DNA of 64,000 nt from NCBI GenBank assembly GCA_916613615.1, contig OU744721.1:71925060-71989059 (forward strand), written 5' to 3'. The first letter of the stretch is position 1. Every line of letters begins with the position of its first letter. This document shows positions 13,738 through 27,389 of this stretch, one piece after another. The translations under genes and the position numbers were made by a program. The notes below the pieces were generated by a model. The model was given only the letters and a program-made list of their open reading frames with translations, did no database searches and was not told where the DNA came from. The DNA is from Steromphala cineraria (Eukaryota; Mollusca; Gastropoda; Trochida; Trochidae).

Positions 13738-15659
13738 GTAAGATGTACTATGCATGTTCCCATTCGTATCTGATCAGCATAAACATTTTAAGTATATATC
13801 ACCAAAGCATCTTTATCACCACTTGCAATTGCTAAGTGTTATTAGGTATAATGATGTGACATGCTGTAATCAAACTTTTGAAAATATGTCTGTTGCAAAC
13901 TTATAACTTTTACAATTGATAAGTCAACAAAAATCATCATATGATAATATATATTCATTCATCTTTCATGAAAAACAATTAAAGTATGCATTTTCGTCAT
14001 CCTCCCAATATCAATGGCAAATGTATAATAGATTTTTTAAAGTGTAAAAAGGTTATTTTCTTTTCTCTTTCGAATACACTCGTTCGTCATTAAAGAATAA
14101 GTTCATTATAAGCAGCTCACACGGTAGAATTGGAGGGTCACAAGAGTACTCCATATGTTGTACTTTTATGTATATACATGTATACGTTTAATGTATAATT
14201 TTAATCATGATAAAAACGCGATTGTCATTGTAAAAATTTACTATTCTCCACATAAAGATTGACTTACAGTTACAAAACTTATTTTCATCGGAAATGATTT
14301 GCGCCAAAATCTTTTTAATATGTCCCTAGGTTACACAAGGATGATCTATTTCCGCTGTTGCGACAGATGTTCAAGGACATCTCTAAGCTATTACTTGTGT
14401 AATGTATCTTCCTGTTTACACGCGTCGTTATCTCGAGTGTACATCAATATTTCATAACCAATATCTAAAACTTCAAGCCTATTGGAGACGCCATTTTGCA
14501 CATGGCACGTAATTATCTACATTCATAGACACCAACTACCATTTAAACATGGAGAACTGCTCTGCTTGTTTAGATTGTATATGTATTGTTTAAAGTGTTA
14601 TCCTTTATAACCTTTTTATGAAGTGCAAGTTAACTAAATACGATAAAAAATATATCCTTTTCTCTGACAAACATTTTCTAACGTCTGTTGGTCTTCAGAT
14701 ATCTATTTTGGCAGTGGTGTAGAACATACTAGACAAGACTTAAAAATTAAAGCATTGAGGGAAAAACCGTTGTATCTCAATCCTTTTGTGTATAGTCAAG
14801 AGGTCATATCTCTAAATTGAGAAACATAATTTAATGACAAAATAATTCATTTTGTTGGTTGCTCTTCTATGTGACTCTGTTGAAGCTTGATAAGAGGACC
14901 GCCTGTCACCTCTTTGTTAAAGAATCCCACACAATCATAATTGATTAAGTAACATTGCTTTCAGGATTTTTAGCATTTGTCCATCAATATAAGGATCGAT
15001 AGTGTCAAACATGTATGTAAATGAAGTTAAGAAAGCAAAAACAATTGACTTGATAACGTAGGATTCTAGGAACATGGTGTCAGTAGAAAGCGCTCTGTAC
15101 AAAAGTGTACAAGGACGAGGTCCCTGAATGTTAAGTTTTTTGAAGGAGAAGAATAGATACCAATCACCCGCATATGGTGTCTTCATGTGTAGTAGTCAAG
15201 ACAAGTGTGTCAGGTTGTCGTCATCAATTTCACAAAGAATTGCCAGCTTATGCTGTTTTTGAGCGTATGTTACTTCACTCTATATCATTATCTCACAATC
15301 GATTAAAGTAAATCTTCATGTTACTTTAAGCGTTGTATGGTTTAAAGCTCAAATTTGGAATACATTTGAAAACGGAAGGATGTAATATCTAACTTGTATT
15401 GTTTCTTGAATATCATTTAGATAATTTTACGTAACATGTGTACGTAAAATTGCAGTGAATATCTTGATTTTCGATTTGTCTAATTTTAATGTATAGAATA
15501 TCATGGGAAAATGAGGAGCAGTTTTTCAAAGATCGACTGAAGTGAACTATGTCTTTGAATCGTGTTGATGCATCCAAGCGTATTGATCAAGCACTGAAAT
15601 AGACTATTGAAGCACAAATCTAAAACCGGCTTGAAGTTGCTCAAACAACATTCATATCA

Positions 15660-15815
15660 GTGATTAAACACTGACATCAATAATCGATCCCATCATTTGA
15701 CTTCAAAGTTGGCTAATAAAACTGTTTAAAATGAAAACATACTGCAAGGAATTCGAATTCACAGAATGCAAAATAGGATACCTCGCTGAGAGATCACGAT
15801 GACTTGGTAATGATA
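15660..15815. repeat. dispersed repeat family C, copy 2 (first half only)
   Basis: Against copy 3 it shares gacatcaa, then cgatcccatcatttgact, tcaaagtt, gctaataaaactgttt, aattcacagaatgcaaa and agatcac. The second half of the family (atcctgctttt...) is missing, so this copy is truncated or diverged. Confidence 0.75.
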
Positions 15816-18800
15816 GTCTTTTATAGACTCCTTTGGTTTCTCTGCAGTGTAGCTCAAAAGCGGTTTATTCGAATCCAGATACTTAATTTGTTGCAAAGTG
15901 AGCAAGAATATCACATTAAGCCATACTTGTTAGAAAGTATGTACTTATTATAGATTCATTATCAATGTATTGATTACTCTAGCATGAGTATCATTTCTTT
16001 TCTGTAGAAAATCACAAGCATCATCGCTGTTTGTCATCTATATGTACAACACAATAGCCCTTGTATGAACAAATTGAGTGTTAACAACTTTACATGGACA
16101 TGAAACGTGTTAAGAAATTTAGGATTGTTCACAATTGGCTTCCTTGTTTCTCTCGTAGACTGTTACTGCAAATGCAAAAAAAACAGAAAGAAAATATTGT
16201 AATTGAACATCTGAAAGAAAGAAGTATAGATGATATGAATGTCAGACCGTTCATATGACAGAAGACTTTGTTGTTGTATTTTTCCGTGACTGCATCACGC
16301 CATATCTCAATAGAGGGTGCATCTATCAATCTGACACATGACTGACACACTGGAATATTGTATTCTCTGTGGAGCTATAAACATCTTCAAAGACGGTTAT
16401 TTGCCTTATAAATGTTAAAACAATATTCACTTTTACGAAATACAAGTGACAGCCAAAAGGGACATATGTTATTGATTTAGAAACAAATGATTCACCTATG
16501 TAAAAAGCGGCACACAGTTGTGTAAAATTATATTTGGCTATGATGTGGTTGAATATCAATAAAAGGGTATAAGAAATTTTTTATGAATCATTGACCAACA
16601 TCAGATACTTTGCAGATCTCTGGTACTTGTGGCTTGTAGTCAGGACTGCAAACCTTACTCAACATGAAACCGCTATCTAGTTGATATAATAAACCACAGA
16701 CATATCAAATGTTTCTTTTCATTTAACGGATACAACATGTATCAAAAAAATTAAAAAATTATGTTTTGGAAAATATGATTGCAACGAAGGACACTTTTTG
16801 TTTGTGCAACGAAATATTTGTATTACACCTTTGTATGTATACACTCTAGAACTGGGAATGTTATAGCTCTGATAAACATTATGTCAGTTCTTTATCAACA
16901 GAAAGTTATGCTTTGTTTTCTTTTATTTATATGTTTCAGGTATTAGATATAGTTAACTCTTTTTTAAATCACTTTATTACAAGTCTGATATTTGATAACT
17001 ATATCATATGTTGGTATTCTTGCACTCCTTGGGAGATTTCCCTACTATTGTTGGTCGGAACGACATTTTGACCTTTACCTTTCCATCATCTTCCCACGGC
17101 AAGGTAAAAAACGTATCGAGCAACTCCTCGTTTCGACCTTGCCTTACACCCCTTATCAGCTCTTTCAACAATAGCCAATGAAAATGCCGTTTACATTCGG
17201 AACAAATTCAAAATACTAACAGAAGATCTTTTTGAAAACTATCCGAGTGAAATTTGATTTTAAACTTCAGTCCGCATGGTTGTTTTCATGTTTTTGATGA
17301 GCACCGAGAATGCAGAGAAGACAAACATTAATGAATCACTCAAATAAAGTGTTTCTCTCCCTTGTAAAACGCATACGCATTTCAAATCGGTACATTTAAC
17401 ATGCTGTCTTCTGATTGGACTATTCTACTTCCGTGCAGCGGGTTGAAATGCTAGCACAGAAATTACGGTCAATGATGTCAAGGGAGGAATGGGAAAGTTT
17501 AGAAACTTTTTCGTTTCGCCCGTGACGTTGTGAAGATGCCTTTCCATGTAAACCGTCATATTTGATATTTGTTAAATCTTCAAAATCAGAATATCTGACA
17601 GAAGTAATGGACGCTTTCTCGTGCCATGTGTTACCGATTGGTATGGTATGAAGGTATGGTAAAAACCTGTGACTGATATTCAGGATAAACGTGTTGGAAA
17701 CCCATTCTGGCTGGTTGTGGTCCAGAACGAATGTGAAACAAATATAGCAATAATTTTGAAAAATAGCAAAATAATGAATACGTAACACATCTAAAAATGA
17801 AAATGTGCATTGGTTTCACAATGACACTGATATGAGTCATGGTTGTATGATCAATTGGTACATTTTTGTACGTGGGGCTTCAGAAGACAAAAACATAGAA
17901 TGAATTATTTCCATACATATTTGTATCTTTTTACTAAGTTAAAACAAATTTGCATTGACATTGCAGTATTTCTCTGGACAATCGTTGTTTATATGCCGTG
18001 ATATATGATATATGAGTAGATGAGTATATGTAGCAATGAACTACCGTGGTATCTGAGGTTTGATTCATATTGCTGCCAACAAGCTTCTACTCTCGTATAG
18101 CGTTTTCCAAAGAAATCAGTACCCAACATAAATTTAACAAAATTATGAAGATACATGTATGTTATTTACTGCGCATCCGTGGTGAAGTGTGATAACAGAT
18201 TGAAAAACAACAACGCAGTAGTGAAGCATTTTAAGGTGCAACAAACTCCCTTGCAATAATTCATACATAGAAAATTATAATATCTTCTTTTGGGAAATAA
18301 TGTCTATCTTCTTTTGGGAAATAATGTCTATACCAGTTTATTCAAAATTAGTTACGGGAATGAACACTGGTCTCCACAGACGAACAGAAATGAAACATTA
18401 ATTGAAAGGGTCCAGTTTCAGTTTACAGGCTATTCACATTCATAAAGCTATTGATTGTTCTAATAAATCAAGCGAGTTATGTTATTGAACAATCGGCATT
18501 GTTTGTTTACTTAATGTTCTTTACAACCTTTGTATGAACCTTTATAAATAATATCGCATATCAAATCATGTCAGACCCCAGGTTGAGTACTGCATTCTCA
18601 AAGGGAGACATTTGTATTGTTGACTTCTGGTAAACCCAAAACGATAACCTTAACTTTTAATTTTGTCCTTCATGGAACTTTATTACTCCCCTCCCTTGCC
18701 AAAAGTCATATTTTAACAATGACTATTTCTGAAACAGTGCTTTTTATAAATTGTATATTGACGTCACAGTGCTGCCATAATTTTATTCAAATATTTTGGC

Positions 18801-18869
18801 TTTAGGCAAATGAAATATAAGAATAAAACAGATATTCAAATGAAACCTGGATCAAAAAGAAAATGCATT
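15816..18869. other. gene-poor stretch with a long minus-strand frame
   Basis: A 122-codon minus frame at 17420-17788 is the longest unspliced frame outside the receptor. It shows no recognised motif and is overlapped by another frame. No promoter or poly(A) context supports it. It is reported here as unexplained. Confidence 0.4.
18281..18328. repeat. 24 bp exact tandem duplication
   Basis: The unit begins tatcttcttttgggaaataa and ends tgtc. It is present twice head to tail with no differences, so it is recent. Confidence 0.92.
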
Positions 18870-19160
18870 AATATAAGAAAAGATAAGCCATTTGTATGGC
18901 GCCGGTCTTCCCTAAACCTCTTGCTTGTATGACAGAGAAGAGGGCTTTGGTGAGGTAATGCCTTTTGACCGCTATTTAGAGTCCTGGGTATACGAGTGGT
19001 CAGAAGGGTCTGCTGGACACTGTACACTCTGATTGCCTGAGTAGATGAGGTGACGTGGGTTACTAGCAACAGTTAGGGAAGACAAAGTGAGTTATAACGA
19101 GACAGGATATCGTTAGCAGCTAAGCACTGGTCTGGGTGACTGATGCTCAACTAAGTGACT
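18870..19160. repeat. dispersed repeat pair, copy B
   Basis: This is the partner of copy A, about 13.4 kb downstream in the same orientation. It keeps ggacactgtacactctgatt, gcctgag, the cagttagggaa word and gtgagt at 19087. The TATA-like word is changed to tatacgag. Substitutions are spread through the block. Confidence 0.8.
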
Positions 19161-22100
19161 GAAGAACGGGGGTTGTTGTCATGGCAGATTTTCATGATCT
19201 ACCATAGTTGCGTGTATGTTGTACAAGATGTTGCTGTTTTGCTCTTTTGCTTTTGTCTTGCTAAATTTTATCAATCTATATCATCTTGATATTTTATTTT
19301 AATTAAGATCTTTTCGAATGCAAAGGAATTTCACAATTGATTAGATTTGTGGGAAATATCTAAAGAATCTAGTTGATCGGAATATTTCTAACTGTCTCAG
19401 AGAAAATGGCGCCAGAACCAATGACCCTTTGAAATGAAGTAGGAAATCCTAATGAAGTTGGTGAAAACATTGCAAACGATAAAAAATATTGAATGAAAAT
19501 ACGGATTTGTTTTGAATCCTCTAATTTGAAACGGACATAAAAGCAATGAGCTTTTTATGATTTCAAATATCAAAGCGCAAGAAGTTTCAGTTCATTACAA
19601 AGGAAAAATATTTTTCAGTCTTGTACAAGATAGTTTTGTAAGACGTATAAGAACTGATACTTGATTGAAAGCTGCCTTGTTTCAAACAATAGTCAACGCA
19701 TTGTATCAAAGCTAAATTAAATATATTATACAATCACGTTCTTCTGCAAATTCGTTTGTTTCAGCTAAAAAGTTGATTTGTTTATTATTGTCATAAACCC
19801 AATCAAACTGTCATGTCGGCTGTATTGCGTGTTTTTTGAGATTTTCTGTATTGCAGATCTCTCTATGATAAAGGAGTAAAAGCTATTTACTTGAATGAAC
19901 CTGTAAACTATTGAATATATTAATCATTTGCATAACGACCTAAAGTGATAATATTTATCATTTGACTACCTAACTACCTAACATTCACTATTGAGCAGTG
20001 AGACGGTCGGTACATGTATCCAGAACGATGCTGCGTGGACGTTTATGTACGTGATTGAGTAGAGACCTTACAAAAATGCAGCCCGATATAAAAAACGTAT
20101 CTTTTATATGTGATGACTATTCTAGATATCAGTTACATCTGAGAAATGTTAACCTATCATCATTTTATAGTTAATCTAACCATTGGTCACGATTGAAAGA
20201 GAAAAACGTCCAAAGATACATGGTATCTTTGCCTAGCTAACGATGACTTATAAACTTCATCTTCGTCTCATGTGTTTTTGATTTGATGAACCTGATAAAT
20301 CCTCAAAACTTGAATTATGAGTTATCGTTTTAATCGAAAACAAACTCTACGTGCTTTAATTTCACGCAACACTACCCTGGTCAGTGTTAGATTCGACCTT
20401 TTTGTTGAGGGCTGATTAAAGTCTTTAAATGTCACATGTGTCAGATGACATTAACTGTTATTGTTTACCCGTTCGTATATATGATTCACACAAAGCTGCT
20501 GGTTAAAGGAATGTATATAGGTGTATCAAGGACGCGCTGTTTATTAAGCACTCAGAGTTCAAATGTGTTTGATGACGAAAACATTAATATTAGTAAGTGA
20601 GACATTTCTTGTTAAGATCGCTGAAACGGTCGTTCAATTGATTACCATTTTGAATATAATTTTATGAAACCATCCGTTGATCTATTTGAAAGGAGAAAAC
20701 TCAATTTTAAGATTAGTTTGTACGTTATGGACTGATTGAAGTTAATGAAGTGAGCTGTCATATTTTACATTTATCCGCCTTTTATTGTCGTTAATTACAT
20801 TCGTCTAATGATTCTATAATGGTATTTATATCAGGGATTCACGGATGACGAGGGTTCAACCTTTATAGGCATGTAAAGTATAATTTGTTTATCCTATCAT
20901 AATTGTATTGTTCAAACATATCAATGGCTGATAAACTATTTATTTCGCATGCGAAAGAACGTTAGATAAGTCCATAAACGGAAAGAAAAAATTCAGTCCT
21001 CAAACCACTCAAAAGAGACGTGAGCTCCAGTTAATGTATTTTGTATAACAAAGACGATTATTCAAACTAAATTTTACGTGGAATTTTAGTTACAATAAAT
21101 TCCTATGTAGAACAATTGACTGGTATCAACTAAGTTCACCAATGACTTTGTTCGCCTGTTTGGATATCAGAATCGCGAAGTTCATCGGGTGATTTATCGT
21201 CCAACAATTCAAATGTTTAGAGAGGTATTTGGCTAAAAAAAATGACAAGAAACTTAAATCAAAATTAATTCATATGTTCATTAAGCAATACAAGAGGGTC
21301 CCGTCTTACTTAGATCGGAGTAACTTGTAAGGAAGCGCTATTAGAATGGTGTCGTGCGCAATAAAGATATTCTCATGTCGCAGATAATAAATCGGGGAAG
21401 ATCACAGAATAGATGTATCTGTCTTTCTGAAACAACTTATTATCAGTCGATTTAGCTATACACTTTGCCAACATCACAAGAGACAAATATCGTCATTGCG
21501 TGATGCCATTTTCTAATGTAAATGATCATAGACTTTTCAACTATTGCAACATTGTTGTTTTCAAAGTGATTAGACACTATCATGTTTGGAGGGATTCAAC
21601 AAAACACATGTCTTTTTTCGGATTAACCAAACATTGTGTGCAGTAAGATAAACATCAATCTCTTGTCAAGGAGTTTACAGAAAACATTTTTGTTAAAATA
21701 TTAACATATCTGTACAAAGAAATCCAGTGTCCATCAATACTTGGTATAGTTGTGTTCAGGTAGAAACCATGTGTTGCCTCCATCAAGATGGAATTAAAAC
21801 TTGTCAACAGGCGGCGAAACAGAGGAAATTATAAAATGACAATTTCTTTTAAGCTACGCACTTTCTCTACATGGGAATTGATAAAGTGACAGATCCTTTT
21901 TACCCACGCTCTTTTTGTAAATTGGAAATGATAAAGTGACAGCCCCTTCGCGATCATGCTCAATAGTACATAGACTAGATACTGTATGTTTATATTCATT
22001 GTATGTTATTTGTGATGGCACTTTTTAACCAAAATTATAACACTGTTGTAGAATTTATCAAACATTTACTGCTATTCAAAAACATTCTCATCAAGAGATA

Positions 22101-23699
22101 CCCACTGTGGTAAAGTTCACATGCACGAGAATGTGTGCGCTTGTTATTGTCAACAGATGTTACTGAAGGTAATCGACCACTCTATATTAGGTTATCAGGA
22201 ACGGTGATTTGTAATGCATGGGATTACAACAATTTACATGAAAAGTACCTCTATTTATCATTTATTACTGAGGCCTAGATAAATCAATAATATGGTGGAG
22301 AATGGATGTCAAGTAGCAGTGTCATTTGCCGTGAAACAAGTTCGAGCACACGGTTGTAGCTTAAAATACTTCGATTATCATAAAGTCTTGGAATAGTTAC
22401 ACAGAGACTAAGGATTACAGAGATATGGTGAAGGACCATTTCAGTGAAATGAAGATCGTTACCTAAACTAAGTATGGAACTCGACAATCATTGCACATTT
22501 ACAGTTCATATTTGAATACAAAGGGCAGAATAGAGGGATATGAATCTAGTATCTTAGGTTTGTATTTATGATCAATGCATTAAGTATACGTTACAGCTGC
22601 GTTAATACCTTTCAACCTGTGGTCATGCATCATAATTAGCATGTACTGTTGGCAATTAGGCGTTTCACAGGATACTTATCACTTGCCTTTAACAGGTAAG
22701 GATTATACCTTTATATGTATATGTCTCTTGACTGGTTGTCTATGATGTAGCCAACATAAACTAGCTATACATTGTAATTGGGAGTTTTGATTAAAGGGGA
22801 CTTTTAAGAATTGTGTTGCTGTAATACAATTTTGATTTTCTAATCACCGCATCATCGCCTTTGATCGTTATTCTTTTCAATTGTTTGGACCCTAACTCAC
22901 TGAATATTTTATATAAACTGTAGATGACAAGACTTCAATAGGACTACCTAGTTCAGGAATAATTTCTGCAGAATTAAGTTACTTGTAATGAGCAATATAT
23001 GTGACTGTTATAAAACAAACCCAATTCTCTACTTGAAAGAGTTTTAAATTCAAATTGCTTTTTCAAATTGTCCGAAATCAGTTTTTACACACCAAAACTA
23101 ACATTTCAGGAGGAATTATAACGACAATGTGATTACCATCGATTTTACACTAGTTAGGGTTACGACATTTGCTATTTTTGTAATTAGTATGAGAAAATAT
23201 CACAAGTCGTCTGTACTTAACCTGTATTACAAGATAACATTGGAACAGCAAACCAGAAACACTACAAACTCGAGAGTGATTTGGTATTATTTGTTATCAC
23301 CATTATACAGATAGGCAAAGTGCAATGTTTACGTTTTCGTTTTTGTCTGGTAACGTTGTTGGCTGGTTGGTAATTTTAATTCTGCAGGTATCAGTTTTGC
23401 TCAGACTGAAAATCAAGGAAATGGGCATTGTGGCTTGTAGTAGTTACCGTACTTTTGTATATTGATATATATTTTGTCGTGCATCTATACACTGTATAAA
23501 ACCAAAAGTGGGAAAATAAAGTTGGAACAAGTCATTCGATTCACTACATACACTTCTTTTAAAATTCCCGCATTTCTACATAAATAGAAGCTGACATACT
23601 GAACAATCTTAATGTTTTTATACCTTTCGATCCACGATGATACAAAGTTGATCCAACATAGTTTTTAACATCGAGACAAACTCATCTTAAAGTCGTTCA
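19161..23699. other. gene-poor stretch, nothing recognised
   Basis: This is AT-rich sequence with only short frames. A small inverted repeat aaagatac/gtatcttt near 20213 is too short to interpret. Confidence 0.5.
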
Positions 23700-23990
23700 A
23701 ACATGCCTTATACAAGTAATTACGTATTGACATCAAACGTCGATCCCATCATTTAACTTCAAAGTTTGCTAATAAAACTGTTTCAAATGACAACATTACA
23801 CAAAGCCTCCCAATTCACAGAATGCAAACTAAGACTCTTCAAGGAAAGATCACTCAGCTTAGGGTTTAATCTATAATAAGATCCTGCTTTTTTGGATGTG
23901 AATCAGCATCGCTTTCTACAGCGGAATGTTAGCAGTCCCTTGGGAACATCTCGTAAACAGATAATTACAACAGATCCGGCAGGGCAAGAT
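23700..23990. repeat. dispersed repeat family C, copy 3
   Basis: This is the most complete copy. It is alignable to copy 2 in its first half and to copy 1 throughout, all in the same orientation. It ends near the splice-donor-like ctt|gtaagt at 23995. Confidence 0.75.
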
Positions 23991-26900
23991 CTTGTAAGTC
24001 CATGGAGTAAACATACTATCAGTTTTCATAGGTCCCTTGAATTTAACAAATGATAAGATTAGTAAACGAATCCTTTAGTTTAATGTTTCAACCAATGATG
24101 ATCAGAGAAATGATCGTATTAAAGTATTGCCGACTCACGTTATGATCAACAGTAGCGGTAATAATTTGAGTTCCGGGTTACTTGTTGAACTATTACATCG
24201 GTAATGATGTTGATAATATAAAAAGGAAGATACCAAAGACAAGGGGTGGCTACAACAGTGAAAAAACATGTTTATTGATTAAACTCCATTTTAGTTAGTT
24301 AAGTGATTTTTTACAGTGTTTATGTCGTTACAAACATGGCTTAATTAACTTTACGTTCATCTAATGTTTAACATTACTTAACATTTCTTTCTTCATGTAC
24401 ATTATTTACTTATAGATTGTACACCCAAGTAAAAACTCTACATTTCAAGAGACAAAAAGTAGTTTTCTAAAATCTTGTGTAAACTATACAGGAATTAATA
24501 TATTTAATCTTGATGTTTTGTAGTACGAGCCAGCGTTAAATGCCACGAATCAACTTATATATAAATATATTCAGTCAGCAAAAAATAGTTTTAAGCATAC
24601 ATCATTTTATAGATGTTTAATAAAAAAATTATATGTTTTTATAAATGTTATAAACCTTCTTTATCTCAAGTTTCTTCAATGTAACCTTTTGGTACCAGCT
24701 TCTTATAATGTCTATGGACATTAACCAAGAAAATAAAGATTTATGATATTGACATTTAAAGCACGATCGTTGAACTATATTCGTAATAAGACATTTACAA
24801 CCTTTACTTACTTTACTTACAATTCTTTAGGTAAAATTGGACATTTAATGTAAGCAATATTGATTGTAATAATATTCGAAATTCAAATACAATATCTCAA
24901 TCTGAATATCAGAATATTCGTTCACTTCACTAGTCACTGGGCACCTGTGTTTTCTGTTAACACATTTTAAGACTTGTGCAGAGTATTGTTTAGAATCATC
25001 ACTGAAAAGAATTCAGGTGACAGCTGATATGCACCTATCTGAAAATATTGAAAAGGTGGGATAATTTCCACTTGTGACTTACGCGTTGAAAAGTATGTAC
25101 CAAATGGTTCATTGATTATCATTAAAAATTAAACCAAGTGAACCAAGGTACCTAACATCATCAAAACACGAACGTCAACTGACTACAGGGAAAGGATGAT
25201 TAATTTTGTCTGGCATGGAAACCCTACATATTACCGCCAATCTTCACTAATGGCGAATCTATTTCCGATTATCCAAATCAAACCCTCCAGCTTGTTGTTG
25301 ATGTACGGATAAGAGTGTTATAAAGCAGCAGATGTAGTGATTGATGGATGAAATGTTGACTTCTTAAACCAATAATCCAAACTCTTGGGTTCAATATGAG
25401 GACAGGAAGCTTATTAAATCCTGGCGATAACTTTCATATCCTCGAGAATCTTCATAATGTTTATATGATATGATATGATATGAGATGATATGATATGAAA
25501 AGTCAAAAAGATATTACGTGATTGTAATAATCTGATCGTCAATCGGTAAACTGTTCTGAAACTTTATCGTAATAACATTAAATTGGTTTTATGCAAAATA
25601 TAAACTGTATGTCAACCAAAATAATAACGTCCAGTGAGTTTCCTGTGATTGTTAAATACATTGTTAAAATGTATGATTGTTAATAGTTATATGGTTTTAA
25701 TAACTCTTTTTAGCATTTTGATGTAAGGGCATGATTTCTACGAATGAATGTGAATGCAATGAATACACAATTTTGACTGACTTGCGCTGGGGAAGAAGGT
25801 TCAGATTGCGAGATCATATAATAACACAACCATATTCTTTAAACTGCCATTGGCTATGATTTTCTTGTAGTGTCATGGCTTTTCAGAAAACTTGTTTTGA
25901 CCTGTCAGTCACTGATAATATTACTGACCTTCACATCGCTTTATAATTGACACTTGAGCAACTGGCTTCTTTTCGTGATTTGAAAATGACAAGGTTTAGC
26001 GTCAAATGGCTGTTATTATCAGCTTTAAACGCATGCCTCGGTTCAAAGAAAGGACGATATTGCTGCATGCTTCACAAATGCATGTAAGACTGACGTTTCA
26101 GACTTTAGATTACAATCTCGATTGCATGCAATTGCCGCAAGGGTTATTGATTGCGATATTTCCAGGTTTTAATCTGTAATTCATGTCTAATGAAGTCTGA
26201 CCGTACGTCCAATACACTCAGCCAGAAACTCTGCTTAACTAGTATTTGATTTGTCGTCAGATGCGATTTAAATCTCTTAAACGCTTTCTTCATTATTTGG
26301 AAGTTTGAGTGCTCGCTTGATAGCAATTGTCACGCAAACTCGAACATTTGAACTAAGATGTTGTGGGGTTGAAATGAGTGTTGGTCTGTTACATTCCTAG
26401 TAACAACTGACATTAAATTCGACTTTCAAAAAAATGTTCTTTCCCGCTTAAGACAAAAACGGAAAGCTGAATATAATCACTGCTTTCCAATTGTGATTAT
26501 ATAATTTATGAGTTATCAAGTCCATGCGGGAAACGAAATATTAATCCTTTCACGCTTTCGAGATAGCCATGAACAGAAAAAAATAAAGTATATATTTATA
26601 TTGAGTCTATTGTAAATACTACTTTTATTTTCTTCATTCAATATTTCAAGAGTTTTGGGTTACGTTTTCATAATTATCATCGTTTCAATTTATGGTTATT
26701 TACGAACCGTGATGAATTTGAGACAAAATGATTTGTTAACTGTCTCCCAAGTCATGAATCATTTTCTACAGCTATAATGAAACAGTGTGATTTCATTGAG
26801 TAATATCTCTCGGCAATCATTATCCATGTAAGCAAGTAGAAGGCGAAGTAGTCAATAAGGCAAAGGGTGAATATGAAGCTATCCACTGTATCAGTTAACA

Positions 26901-27310
26901 AGCGCCTAGTGGTATCTCTACTTGACGATCAGCTCTGTCTCAGCATGATAAGAGATGTGCAGACTTTCAGGTCTGATTAAACCAATTTGGGGGAACTACT
27001 GCTTGGTCAAATCTACAGGTGGGGTAGTACGTTACCATGACAACACACCTGACAACATGGATAGCGCCGGGGTAGCTCAATTAGTGACTGGTGCCAATCT
27101 ACCCCCTGTCGTCATTAACAACACCTTATCGTTTCACAATACTCCTGAGAATACTTCCCGAGGATTTGTGTGTATTATGGACATGTGTTTGTACATGGTG
27201 TAGAAAGTGTTGTTCATATCATGAAAACGTTTTATTGTTGAAACGATGTTTTCATCGAGTACATCCATGAGCCTTATTCTACGAACAACCACGGTTGAAA
27301 CTTTAACGCC
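23991..27310. other. stretch upstream of the receptor; microsatellite and an unrecognised frame
   Basis: It contains an ATATG-type microsatellite at 25463-25498. At 26955-27203 there is an 82-codon frame from TTG or ATG (CRLSGLIKPIWGNYCL...) in a somewhat GC-richer patch, without a recognised domain. The patch could be part of the receptor's 5' untranslated region or promoter if translation starts at 27311, but that is speculation. Confidence 0.4.
25463..25498. repeat. ATATG pentanucleotide microsatellite
   Basis: About seven units of atatg/gatat, with one interruption (gagat). Confidence 0.9.
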
Positions 27311-27389
27311 ATGGTAAAGCTCTACATGGTTATTTTACGGACGCTTCCATATATTCTCATGTTGCATGAAGTCTGCAATCAAATCAACG
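27311..27389 (+). CDS. candidate first coding exon (signal peptide) of the nAChR, option 1
   Basis: An ATG in a very strong context (cgccATGG) opens 26 codons and one base, ending AAC G before gtaacg. That is exactly the phase needed for the exon at 28194, across an 804 bp intron. The peptide starts MVKLYMVIL and continues RTLPYILMLHEVCNQIN. It is hydrophobic but has an Arg in the middle, which is poor for a signal peptide, and the donor lacks G at +5. The support is phase, start context and closeness. It could be a chance match. Confidence 0.3.

Larger units (their letters stand above)
10966..15659. other. gene-poor stretch
   Basis: Besides the 77-codon frame and the signal-peptide candidate at 13.65 kb it holds a small hairpin at 15424-15450 (ATTTTACGTA, 7-base loop, TACGTAAAAT). 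Nothing else was recognised. Confidence 0.5.

Noticed and set aside
17420..17788. 122-codon minus-strand open frame
   Set aside because: It is the longest frame outside the receptor, but the composition is AT-rich and there is no recognised motif, no splice or poly(A) context, and an overlapping competing frame. A 122-codon frame is not surprising in 64 kb.
20213..20238. Small inverted repeat aaagatac/gtatcttt
   Set aside because: An 8 bp stem is expected by chance in AT-rich DNA of this length.
26955..27203. Possible tRNA-derived SINE or first exon (ggggtagctcaattagt)
   Set aside because: It resembles an A box only; no B box (GGTTCGAATCC-like) follows at the right distance, and the encoded peptide is not a signal sequence.
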